Shown here piece after piece: positions 11,414-21,400 of a stretch of 64,000 nt of DNA; within the stretch, counting starts at the first letter, position 1; every line of letters starts with the position of its first letter. The notes below the pieces were generated by a model. The model worked only from the letters and a program-made list of their open reading frames with translations, was not told the DNA's origin and did no database searches. Made by a program: the position numbers and the translations under genes. Source of the DNA: Cladocopium goreaui (Eukaryota; Sar; Dinophyceae; Suessiales; Symbiodiniaceae); NCBI GenBank assembly GCA_947184155.2, contig CAMXCT020006583.1:289501-353500 (forward strand), given 5' to 3'.

Positions 11414-12929
11414 ATGAACATGCCGCGAATGCCAAATGGCATTCAACACACAGTTGGTTTTTCCAATGGCTTCGGCAGCGGCAAGAGAAAGCGGCAAAGC
11501 CGCAGACTTTTCCCCGTTGGGCTGACATTGCCATGGTTGGAGAAGGTCCGTGCGGCCTACTTGATGTCTGGCTGCGACCTTGCAATCACTTTGTTTGCCG
11601 CCCAAAAATTCAGTGGCTTACGCCCAGAGGACGCTGACTACCCCACGCTGGACTTAGTGGAGGAAATAGCGGTCTCTGTGCCTCTTGATGCGAGTATCCG
11701 CGCCCGAGTTCGCAAGGAGGTGGCTGAAGTTTTGTTGGTCAAAGAGATTGAAAAGCTTAATCTTCGAGGAGTGGTTCCAAGTTTGGCGGCTGTGTACGCC
11801 ATGTACGAAGCATTTGAGCCGTCCAGTCGCTGCATTGGCTATCGTGGAAGAATTGCATGGGTGCAGCGCTTTCGCAAGCGCTGGGGTTTATCTCGTCGAG
11901 CATGGTCGTGCCAACCTGAAATTGAAAAGGGCAAGGTGGGGCCCCAAATCTGGGGCCGCTGAGCGGCCCCAAAACTAGATCTTTTTTATGTAGGGGAACT
12001 AAAACTGGGGTCATTTTTGGGGGCCAGGAAGTGGGGTCGTTTTCGTTGTGCAGGTGGCAATTTTTTGGCAATGGTTGCAACATTTGCAACGCAGAACTAC
12101 ACTGGACCGACCGCTTCTTTTGTTGAACTTAGACGAGACTTGCATGCGCTTTCCAGAGAAACCGCGCGTGGGACTGGTAGCGTCCAAAGCTCGTGGTTGG
12201 ACTTCCCATGCAGGGGCAAAGCTTCTGAGACGCGGCAGCGCAACATTCGTTGCTGTGCTTTGTGAAAATGAAGCCGTGCAAAAGTGCTTGCCTTCCTTTG
12301 TGCTTTGCAACAAGCACTTGTGCCCCAAAAAGCTTTACGAAGACTTACTTGCTGCAGCCCCACCTTCCTTATGTATATGGAGATTAGCTTCGTCGTGGAA
12401 CACATCTGTTGTCATGTGTGAAATTTTGGAGGTGCTAGCAGCTGCTTTGAGGCCTTGGCAGCAGTTCTGCCAGCCAACTCTGACCATGGACCTGGCTCCG
12501 TGCCACATCACGCAGTCCGTGCTGCAAAAGGCACGAAGCCTGCAACTCTTTATAGCTTGCGTGCCAACTGGTCTCACTCCTCAACTTCAGGTGGCAGATG
12601 TCTTTTGTTTCAGAGCCTTCAAGGCTTTTTTTGCTGGTGAACTTCAAAAGCTGCGGGCCGAGGGTCACGAAGTGACCAAAGCCTTGTTTTTCCAGATTTT
12701 TTTCAAAGTGCCTGCTTGGCTGCAGGCACGTTCTTGGGCTAAAGCCTTTCAAGCCATTTGTGCACTTGATGGAAATATCAATCTTTTGACCAAGGACCTT
12801 CAAGCACTGGGCTTAGACCCGACAGTGCAGGACAGTTTGCCGACGCAATCCCAGATAGCCTCTCTCTGGCCGAGACAACGCTGTACAAGCAAAACATATT
12901 CCCTGCTGTTCACTCGTAATTTGGAGTGA
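11414..12929 (+). CDS. pogo/Tigger-like DDE transposase with one intron
   Basis: Two long frames join in phase if 11936-12053 is spliced out, giving about 465 residues from the in-frame ATG at 11414 (the frame is open further upstream, so the true start is uncertain). Near the end of the first exon, IAWVQRFRKRWGLSRRAW resembles the CENP-B/Tc5-type helix-turn-helix of pogo transposases. The second exon carries a DDE_1-like catalytic core: LNLDET (first Asp), TMDLAPCH (second Asp) and TGLTPQLQVADVFCFRAFK (third Asp in the position of the family's QPLD motif). The enzyme should bind element ends and catalyse cut-and-paste transposition in the nucleus. No stop or frameshift interrupts it, so it may be functional or only recently dead. 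Family assignment rests on motifs recalled by eye, not on a search. Confidence 0.75.
11936..12053 (+). other. Inferred 118-bp intron of the transposase gene, with internal hairpin
   Basis: Starts GTGGGG after AAG and ends TTGTGCAG; splicing joins EIEKGK to VAIFWQW in phase 0. Without splicing the first frame meets a stop at 11960-11962. Inside lies a near-perfect palindrome at 11951-11971 with 10-bp arms (TGGGGCCGCT and its complement) around one base. Confidence 0.65.
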
Positions 12930-13149
12930 AGATACAATGACAGAACGTTGCGGAGGTCTGAAAAAAGGACCGTCAGACAGTTCAAAACATGGAGCCGTTT
13001 TGCTGGTGCCTGACCAGCATTTGTTCAGTGTGGAAACAGCTGCGCTGGCTAACTGTGCATGCCTGTTCAACGGCTCTGATTGAATTTGTAGAGACGAAAA
13101 ACCCTGCTGTTGCGCCAGTAGTGACCCCACTGTGACCTCCATAGGCTCC

Positions 13150-13437
13150 ATGGCTGACGGCGCGCATGATTTGGCAGCTGCGACCTCTATGGGCTCTATG
13201 GCTGACGGTGCAGCTGTGACCTCCTCCGTGGCTGCGCCTGTGATCTCTACTACTATGACTGACGTGCTGGGCGACCTTAAGCGGAGAAGGCAGGAGTTGA
13301 AAGCTTCGCTGAAAGACGTCAGCAAAACGCTGAAAAGCGAAAGCAAAAAGCAGAAGAGACTCATCGCCAAAGCTGGGCGATTGAGCAAAGAGGACTTGTT
13401 TTTTTTGATGGCACGCCAAACTCAGGCGAGTGTGTAG
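13150..13437 (+). CDS. Small coiled-coil protein of the element (copy B, open)
   Basis: From the first in-frame ATG, 95 residues: an Ala/Ser/Thr-rich start with a duplicated SMADGA motif, then a charged helical segment (LKRRRQELKASLKDV, KTLKSESKKQKRLIAKAG, RLSKEDLFFLMARQ) expected to form a coiled coil. Copy A has lost the end of this frame through a T-run change. The protein is of unknown function. Its position near the left end and its basic helix would fit a DNA-binding accessory factor or a 5' exon, but nothing proves this. Confidence 0.5.
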   Translation: MADGAHDLAAATSMGSMADGAAVTSSVAAPVISTTMTDVLGDLKRRRQELKASLKDVSKTLKSESKKQKRLIAKAGRLSKEDLFFLMARQTQASV

Positions 13438-15359
13438 TCTTTTCAACCTTGGCTACATTGTAGTTTCTTCACTGGGGCGCCAGTTAGTGCGCACCGCTGG
13501 GGAACAGCAAAGCTTTGGTTTTCTTCACCTTAGCGCCGGTTAGTGCGCATGACAAAAGGTGTTAATGACTTTCAAGGTTGCATCAATGAACAGCAGCATC
13601 TGTGTTTGAAGGCTCGATGTTCAACCTGTTGTATGACATAGTGTTTAGATGAGTAACTGACGTTCTGCAATGCGACGATGTTTAAGCTGCTTTTTTGCGA
13701 GGAACATCCCGCCCCATGAAGCGACCAGGATTCACTATCACAACGGAGGCCTGGCTTACTTCCTCCAGAAGCATTTCTAGTTTTGAGTGTTGTAAAGTTT
13801 TAGCGGGTCGGTAACGCTTGTCTGCTGTGCACGGACTCACTACTCTGATGTGGTCATTTGCTTGTCCTCGTTTCCCTTTATTTACTTATTTCCTCCTCTT
13901 CTCACGTGGAACAAAACAAAACATCATTGGAGATTGTGCAAATGATGATTTTTTATTTCGGGCAGTTTCGACCTTCATCTTTTGAGGGCTGAAGATGCCC
14001 TTGTGTGCCGGTGTCAATCAGATGCGCGGGCCAGCAGTGCAACTACTTTTGCAGCCACTTGGCAGGGAGATACCATTGAAGAGTGGCCCATTTTCACCGA
14101 CATGTTGTCTTATTTGCCCGACGTTTGCATCAACGCTGAAATTGTGGTAGTAATGTGTGGGTGACATAACACAAAATGCTTCTTGTGACATGTCCATGTG
14201 CATTTTGACTGCGCAGGCTCGCACAAAATGCTTGCCTTGGAATACGGGTCCGGCATTTTCCCTGCAAATTTCCACACGAAATGCCTCTTATCACATGTCC
14301 ATGTGCATTTCGCCTGCGCGGGCTCGCGCAAAACGCTGGGGGACGTTTGCAGTTGACTTGTCAATAGCGGTTTATAGATAGGTTAAGCGTTGCGCTTGAC
14401 CATTTGGACTTTGGTTTGGAGACCCGGCAGGCTTTCTGAAACAGAGTGTGCCACCCTGTCTGATTTCCCGCTCTTTGTTGGGACCTAGCACGTGACGCTT
14501 AGATCGGCTTGAACACAGCGATCATCCATGAAGCTGGCGTGAAACTATCGCGTTTCCGTCTTGTATTTTAAATGTCAGATGTTCAGTTGGAGATGTTCCA
14601 ACCTTGTGAGCTGATTCACAAACATGAATGCACCAACTGTCAGTTTAAACAAACGTGCAACGATCAATGAATGTTGCTTGTCATTTAACATGTGTAATGC
14701 AAACGGGGTCACTCATTTCTTTTTCTCAAGAAATGTTTGGATTCAAGTGGGTTTTGTGTCACCGTGCCAGTGTGATCCAGCTTGGAACAATTTAAGATTT
14801 TCCCCATGCTTTGACAGGAAAAAGAAAACTGAATGTGCAAGTGTGTTTCAGCTTCAACTTGTCGACGGCAGTTTTTCACATGTCCGCATGTCACATGTTA
14901 TTTTTGGTTTTATTTTCACATGCGTTTTTTTCTGCGCGTAACTTGGAAGGATGACTTCTAGACTTGGCGTCTTAGCCGGTAACTTATATATATAATATAG
15001 GTTTGTCTGAAAATGAGTAATTTACGTCATTTTCAACATGACATGAAATGTCACCACCGGATGAGCGGAATTCGTTTTTTTGTTTCATGGCTTATTCACC
15101 ACGAGAACAATTTTTTTCAAACCAACCAACTCAAAACAAATCAGTTTGAGTGAGTTCGTTTGTTTTGTTTGTAAGAAGCAGTCACAACATGTGACATCTT
15201 TGTTTTGCTTCAAGGGAAGCAACCATGTGATTTCGGTTTTGCTGGTTGTTTACGACGTTTTTGACGGGGAGACGTTGTAGTAAGGTGTAACTCGTTGTTT
15301 CGCGGTAAGTAGACTGCACGCACGCGAGCATAAAGATCCTTATTTGGGATTCTACATAT
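13438..15359. other. Interior of element copy B without recognised gene
   Basis: Collinear with 5860-7813 of copy A and just as featureless: the duplicated CATGTCCATGTGCATTT block at about 14190-14310 and a short TA run near 14986-14998. Confidence 0.4.
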
Positions 15360-15365
15360 TTGCAG

Positions 15366-16965
15366 CCTGCTACCGCAAAAACGTCAAAAATATCCAGTTT
15401 GCAGCTGTCACATTTTCACCTGGGAACCTGCCACCGCAAAAAAAAATCTAAAAAGGTTCAGTTTTCAACTGCCGCACTCACCTGGGAGCCTGCCACCGCA
15501 AAAACGTCAATAATATCGAGTTTGCAGCTGTCACATTTTCACCTGGGAGCCTGCCACCGGAAAAAAAATAACAGGAAAAATCAACTTGCAGCTGTCGCAT
15601 TCTCACCTGGAAGTAAACCAACAAAAAATTCCCAGTTTCCTGAAATCTGGTAGATGAACTTTTGTCGAGGTGGGATAGAATAAGGTTTTTTTTAAATCAT
15701 ATCAATCTTCCTTTGTGTGAAAAAAAAGTTCTAATCTATCCCACCTTCTGTTTTGCAATCTGGATTTGACATTTTTTTGATGGCAGGCCCCCAGATGATA
15801 CACTTGCAAGCTGCACATTTGTTCATTTTTTGTGGTGGCAGACTCCCAGATGACTGTGGTAGTTGAAAGTTGAAAGCTAACCTTCTTTACTTTTTTTTTT
15901 GGCGGTGGCAGGCCCCCAGGCGAAAATGTGACAGCTGCAAACTGGATATTCTTGACGTTTAGGCGGTGGCAGGCTCCCAGATGAGAATGCGACACTTGCA
16001 AGCTGCACATTTGTTCCCTTTTTCGGGTGGCAGGCGCCCAGATGAGCGTGACAGTTGCAAACTGAAATTTCTTGACATTTTTTTTTTGCGGTGGCAGGCT
16101 CCCAAGTGAAAATGTGACAGCTGCAAGCTGGATATTCTTGATTTTTTTGCGGTGGCAGGCTCCCAGCTGAACCTTCTTGACCTTTCTTTTGCGGTGGCAG
16201 GCTCCCAAGCGAAAATGTGACAGCTGCAAGCTGGATATGCTTGACGTTTTTGCGGTGGCAGGCTCCCAGATGAGCGTGGCAGTTAAAAACTAAACCTTCT
16301 TTACCTTTTTTTGCGGTGGCAGGCTCCCAGGTGAAAATGTGACAGCTGCAAGCTGGATATTCTTGACGTTTTTGCGGTGGCAGGCTCCCAGATAAGTGTG
16401 GCGGTTGAAAGCTGAACCTTCTTTGCTCTTTTTTTTGGCGGTGGCAGGCTCCCAGGTGAAAATGTGACAGCTGCAAGCTGCCTATTCTTGACGTTTTTGC
16501 GGTGGCAGGCTCCCAGATGAGTGTGGCAGTTGAAAACTAAACCTTCTTTACTTTTTTTTTCGGTGGCAGGCTCCCAGGTGAAAATGTGACAGCTGCAAGC
16601 TGCCTATTCTTGACGGTTTTGCGGTGGCAGGCCCCTAGATGAGTGTGGCAGTTGAAAACAAAACCTTCTTTACCTTTTTTTTTGCGGTGGCAGGCTCCCA
16701 GGTGAAAATGTGACAGCTGCAAGCTGGATATTCTTGACGTTTTTGCGGTGGCAGGCTCCCAGATGAAAATGCGACACTTGCAAGCTACACCTTCTGTGGT
16801 TTTTTGCGGTGGCAGGTTCCCAGATGAGTGCGTCAGTTGAAAGCTGAACCTTCTTAACCCTTTTTTTTGCGGTGGCAGACTCCCAGGTGAAAATGTGCAT
16901 TTTTGCGGTGGCAGGCCCCCAGATGAGTGCAGCAGTTGAAAGCTGGACCTTTTTTTTTTCCCGGC
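15366..16965. repeat. Minisatellite with arms in opposite orientation (copy B)
   Basis: Collinear with 7820-9415: about four units at 15366-15607 and about twenty in reverse orientation at 15770-16965, built on the same GCGGTGGCAGGCTCCCAG core. Unit number looks the same in both copies, so they separated too recently for the array to change length. Confidence 0.85.
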
Positions 16966-17126
16966 GACAGGTTGTAACATTCGCTTCGGGGTCCTGGTAT
17001 GAGGTTGTGGTATGAGGCAGGCCCTTGCGTAGCAACGTAGTGCGTATAGAGTTGTTTCTTCTACCAAAACAAGTTCCTGTTGCTGCAGCTGCGATAATGT
17101 CTAACCTGATCTGTTCTTGTTGTTTC

Positions 17127-17252
17127 TGGCAAGCAGAACTGGCGATGAGGGATGAATTTAACGTTGGGCTAAGGTGCTTAAACGTTCAAGATACCACAAA
17201 AGGTTTTGGTTCATTTTGACAGCAGAACGGTGGTCATGGAAGTCCAAAACAT

Positions 17253-17283
<31 letters not shown>

Positions 17284-17496
17284 TGGACGCCAGGGTTGCG
17301 ATGCAGCTTTTGGCGTGAGCCTGAGCGAATCAGCCTCTCGTGCAATGTTTGTGGAAGAAGTGGGCCGTTTTTGGCAAGCAGAAATGGCGATGAGGGATGA
17401 ATTTAACGTTGGGCTAAGATGCTTAAACGTTCAAGATACCACAAAGGTTTTTGTTCATTTTGACAGCAGAACGGTGGTCATGGAAGTCCAAAACAT

Positions 17497-17527
<31 letters not shown>

Positions 17528-17790
17528 TGGACGCCAAAGTTGCGATGCAGCTTTTGGCGTGAGCCTCAAATTTTTGTGGAAGAAGTGGGCCGTTTTTGGC
17601 AAGCAGAACTGGCGATGAGGGATGGATTTAACGTTGGGCTAAGGTGCTTAAATGTTCCAGATGCCACAACAGGTTTTTCTTCATTTTGACAGCAGAACGG
17701 TGGTCATGGAAGTCCAATACATCTAAGGAGCGTGTAACAACTCACCTGCCGAATGGACGCCAGGGTTGCGATGCAGCTTTTGGCGTGCGC
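17127..17790 (+). repeat. 226-bp tandem repeat, about three units (copy B)
   Basis: Units begin near 17127, 17372 and 17597. The frame at 17174-17500 is open across one junction and reads SESASRAMFVEEVGRFWQAE and then DTTKVFVHFDSRTVVMEVQN, a longer version of the exon-like peptide of copy A. This supports a coding origin for the unit. Confidence 0.7.
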
Positions 17791-18637
17791 CTGAGCGAAC
17801 CAGTTTATACATCTGAGTTTGCATGTCTCTTCATGATTGCGTAGTACGACGCGCGTTTGTGGAAGGCCCAGTACTGTTTGTTGGCAGGTGCAGCTGCTTA
17901 GTTGAAAGAAAAGCCGCAGGGGATCCCCTTGAACCCCTGCAGTCAATGTTGACATGCCGCGGACTTTTCAGAATAAATGTTTGATGTCTATCGAGGAGAC
18001 CTCCCAGAATGAAAGCCTTTCATGTCTATTGATGTCTGTTCGATCGGTATTCAAACATTGACAAATTTCAACATTGACCGCAGGGGTCGCAGGGGATTGG
18101 GTGTGGTCACATTTTTCTAGGGGTCTCTAGCAAACGAAATGAGAACGCAGAAATAGATAAGATGGGACGGAATTAATTACATTAGCAGAAAAAGCGACTA
18201 GAAGAATGTAGACGTAGCTGACACAGCATGCTGTGGTGAATTGTGGCCCCTGATACCGTCAGTGCGCACGATGCTTCAGTACAGATCTTACGTCGATTTC
18301 GTGCAGAGCACAGCTGCCCACACCACAAGATTAAAAGGCGTGCTGTGTGCCGTCATGCTTTTGGGTTCTCTGGCCCACCTTGCTTTTGTCACTTTAACGC
18401 TGACTGCAGGGGTTGCAGGGGACTTGGACTGGCCCAGATGTTATCATTGTACTGAGGAGCTGGAATGAAACATTTCGCCTGCAGCCATCCTGTGAAGGCT
18501 CCACCGACCTTTGCATGCTCTTCGAGAATATCCTTCACTATTTCCGATTGGCTACATTGTCTTTGCCGTGATGGGGCCATTTTTGGAATCGAAATATAGG
18601 CCCTATTTAGGGGTTGATGGTTTGTTCTGTGATAGTA

Positions 18638-21400
18638 ATATCCGTAATGGTATACTGCAAGTGTCTGCGCCATCCCAATCAGCCCAGCCATATCAATGGG
18701 GGAGACAATGTACGTATGCTGGACGGCTCTGGTGAGCGCGACAGTGGCTCGCAAAGCAGTCCTCTTTGTCTTCTACCGTTGCCTCTCGCCGGCCCCTACT
18801 GAGGAAACCACATCCTGTCTGGACCACTACTGCTATTCGTGCCGTGGCTCCTGCTGCTGACGAGGTCTGCGAACATGACACACAAGTTGTCATCTGCATG
18901 CATCGAGATGATACTAAGCTATCACCTCTCGCCTCAACAGATCTGTTTCACCCATAAACTGGAAACTGTCACGTCACGGTTTTGTGGCTTTGTGGTTGTT
19001 TTTCTTTTTGTGTGGGTTGTGTTTTTGTTTGGGTTTGTTTTGGTGTTGTTTTTGCTTTTGGTTCTTTGTGTTTCGGTTTTTGTTCTCTGGAACGTGACAA
19101 GGACTTTGGACTATGTATCGGTCCTCTACCAGTTTACTTTTGCGGCCACTACAGCTTCGGCCTCTGCGTGAATTAATTAATTAATCTCATATGCAACATG
19201 CTTGGATAGATGTTGAACGACCTGGCGGAAGCCACACGGCGTTGGACGGAAAAAATCCTGCTGCTGACGAGGTGGTGGCAATCCGCAGACCACCAAACCA
19301 AGCAGCCTGGAAGCCATGCTGCAGCAGTTGTGTGTGCACTGCCGTGCGATTACACATGACAAGGAGCTGCGCCGTCGCTCCTTGATTGAGGTCTCGATAA
19401 CACTTTTGAAGATAGTTGAGAAATACCACGATATCCTCAATAGCTGCCAGGAGGTCTCTGGAATATCTGGGTACTTCCCATAAAACAGTGCGGAATCCTC
19501 CCTGCCCAACCGTGTAATCATGGGGGACAAAATGGCCTATTTGTATGGGATCCTGATCATGTAGCACCAATTCCGGGTACCGGACTGCGAGGATAGCTTT
19601 ATACGTCAACAGGGACACTCTGGAACTGTTGGGCAGTATGATGCCCCATCTATGCGGACCATCCAGGCCGCTGCTTCAATCGTGGTTGTACACTCAGGGA
19701 TGCCGAATTCTTCTGGCGCAGTTGCAATAAGCAAGACGGCCAATATTGCAGAAATTAAGCAACTCTGAATATTCAGGTGGCTAAGTGTTTCCTGAAAAGG
19801 CGCGCCAAGGAGATTGGGAGATGCTGGGCAGTTGTTGCTGTGATCCCTGTGTGTGGTGCTTGGCCGAGGTTGAGTAGCCGCGCCACTTCTGAGTCGCTGT
19901 CCTGGCTTGCATCCGGCCACAGGAGTGCAATTAACTTGGTGCAAGGGTCGATGAAGAAGCTTCTGTCTATTTGTTACTGCAGTTCTTCCCTTGGAGAGAC
20001 CTCTACCAGGTGTTTGCCTATGCTGCCCGACAAATACAAGCAGTGCTGGTTGCTGGATTGCAGCAAGAGCGGCAATTTCATGGTAGTTGCCGTACTGTTG
20101 ACTTTCATCCATAAATGCAAGCCAGACTTTAGAGAGCCAGAGACTAAAGGACGAGTATTTCATGGCCATTTCCGCTGTAGCAGAGCCTCCGGTCGCAATC
20201 AACATACGTTTCTCAGCAATAACCCTATTGCGATCACTGCGCCGATTAATTTTGGTTGCATACGCCTCGCCTTTGCCTTCCTCGATGCGACCTAGTAACC
20301 GTCCAAAAGCACTTCGTGTTGGTGGAGCTAGGTCACTGATTTGATCTGCCAAGGCTTTTGCAGCAACATTTTCTTTGGTGTAAACGATTGCATAGAAATC
20401 ACTGAGCTCGCAGCTGAGGGTAATTAACAACACCGCCAAGGAGCGCGTCTTTCCGGCACCAAAAACGCCTGCGATGCAAAGGTCAGAACGGCCAGTGAGG
20501 ATCGCCAGGAGCAATGCTACTGCCACAGTAAGGACGTGCCCATCCCCATGCGCTGCCAACGGGAGCAGGCTGTCGCGCATATACTCATCATGCGGGCCTG
20601 GGAGAGCAACTCTAATAGGTGTCAGTAGGCGGCAGAGCACTCGGACCAACGCGTCCGTCAGCTTCGTCCGGCGTTCACTCATCATTCTTCGCACTGGGAT
20701 GTTGGGCTGGAGAATACCCATCGTCAGTGCGAGTCGTGCCGGATTAGCCTGTGCAAACACCAGCAATTCACACCTGCTTCGCGTGTCTCCAAGAAATGCC
20801 ATTTCTTTCATCACCACCGAAAAACTTGCGTGGAAGGCAATAGGTTTCGGCCAGTCTCGTTCGGGGTCAAAGTATTCCACTTCTGCTGGCTGTTGCACTA
20901 GGAGGCGGCCACAAAATGCAAACGCGACAGACCTGGAGACCAGGACTAGCTCAAGAGATTTTGGGGCAATTTGACGGTATGCACGGGAGTCCGCGGACCG
21001 ACTAGTACCTTGCATTACTTTCTCTTGGACCAGGAAGATGGCACAGCGACGTGGGCCCTCAGGGAGCTGGAAACGCCTAAACAGGGCTCTCCCTGCCATC
21101 ACATTGGCTTCCATGCTTCCTAAGTTGCCATTTTCGCACAGGCTCTGGTCGCGGAAGGAACTGCCTTCGGATTGCTGAAGAGCAAGAGAGGAATGCATTC
21201 AGTGAGCAGTTGGATAACATGAAATCCCGCAAAGGCCTCATAGCTGTATCGGACCACCAGCTCAACTCCTGGTTGACCTCGCGCTTGTCGTTGCGCCAAC
21301 ACCACACTGGTCCAAGGGTACAAGTGTTGTAGCTGACGACCTGCATGGTAAGCATCCAATTGAGGCAACACCATATCTAGCAGGAAGATCAATATGCGCA
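18638..21400 (-). pseudogene. Middle part of the large gene: superfamily 1 helicase (UPF1-like), frameshifted
   Basis: Read right to left, the helicase motifs appear in order: Walker A GVFGAGKTRS, motif Ia YTKENVAAKALAD, Walker B/motif II AFMDESQQYG, motif III LLVFVGQHRQTPG (all within 19.6-21.2 kb). Then come a C-terminal segment with LLVMCNRTAVHTQLLQHGF (about 19.3 kb) and motif VI RATVALTRAVQHTYIVSP at about 18.7 kb. Such SF1 proteins are ATP-driven nucleic-acid unwinding enzymes. The frame changes near 21400, 21130, 19950, 19800, 19660 and about 18770, so the gene is dead here. A SINE-like insert at 18867-19255 and the 13.25-kb block at 5386-18637 interrupt it further. It follows the hydrolase-like domain and precedes the polymerase-like domain on the same strand. 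Confidence 0.75.
18867..19255 (+). mobile_element. SINE-like retroelement with 18-bp target-site duplication
   Basis: TCCTGCTGCTGACGAGGT occurs at 18849-18866 and again at 19256-19273, exactly flanking this insert. Removing the insert and one repeat joins the helicase peptides IATTSSAAG and AAGATARIAVVV in one frame. The insert has a G/T-rich middle (about 18985-19085) and a 3' end GCAACATGCTTGG, GTTGAACGACCTGGCGGAAG, GTTGGACGGAAAAAA, where a short A run abuts the duplication. That end is shared with copies at 23.4, 24.7, 26.3 and 26.5 kb. A long duplication with a 3' A run indicates target-primed reverse transcription. Confidence 0.85.

Larger units (their letters stand above)
11075..12932 (+). 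mobile_element. Transposase-bearing segment between the two element copies
   Basis: Unique sequence bounded by TA on both sides (11073-11074 and 12933-12934). It begins TCTTCA and ends TGAAGA, a 6-bp inverted end flush with each TA. The transposase stop codon (12927-12929) lies within the last six bases, leaving no 3' untranslated region inside the segment. It could be a separate TA-inserting element, or the unique middle of a larger element whose 5.7-kb flanks were duplicated. Confidence 0.6.
12935..18635 (+). mobile_element. 5.7-kb TA-flanked element, copy B
   Basis: Second copy of 5388-11072 in the same orientation, with TA at 12933-12934 and 18636-18637 and the same end sequences. Differences include a longer T run that keeps the coiled-coil frame open, a shorter TA run near 14990, and an extra segment in the first 226-bp unit. 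The high identity points to a recent duplication or transposition, or to gene conversion. Confidence 0.85.
5386..18637. mobile_element. Composite 13.25-kb insertion flanked by a TA duplication
   Basis: TA at 5386-5387 and TA at 18636-18637 flank a block arranged as repeat copy A, transposase segment, repeat copy B. The outer ends are imperfect inverted repeats: the left end reads TACAATGACAGAAC and the reverse complement of the right end reads TACTATCACAGAAC, 12 of 14 identical. Deleting the block and one TA fuses the minus-strand helicase and polymerase frames without a stop (HYGYY followed by LPRVANG). TA target duplication is the rule for the Tc1/mariner/pogo superfamily, and the transposase inside has pogo-like motifs. 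Confidence 0.85.
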
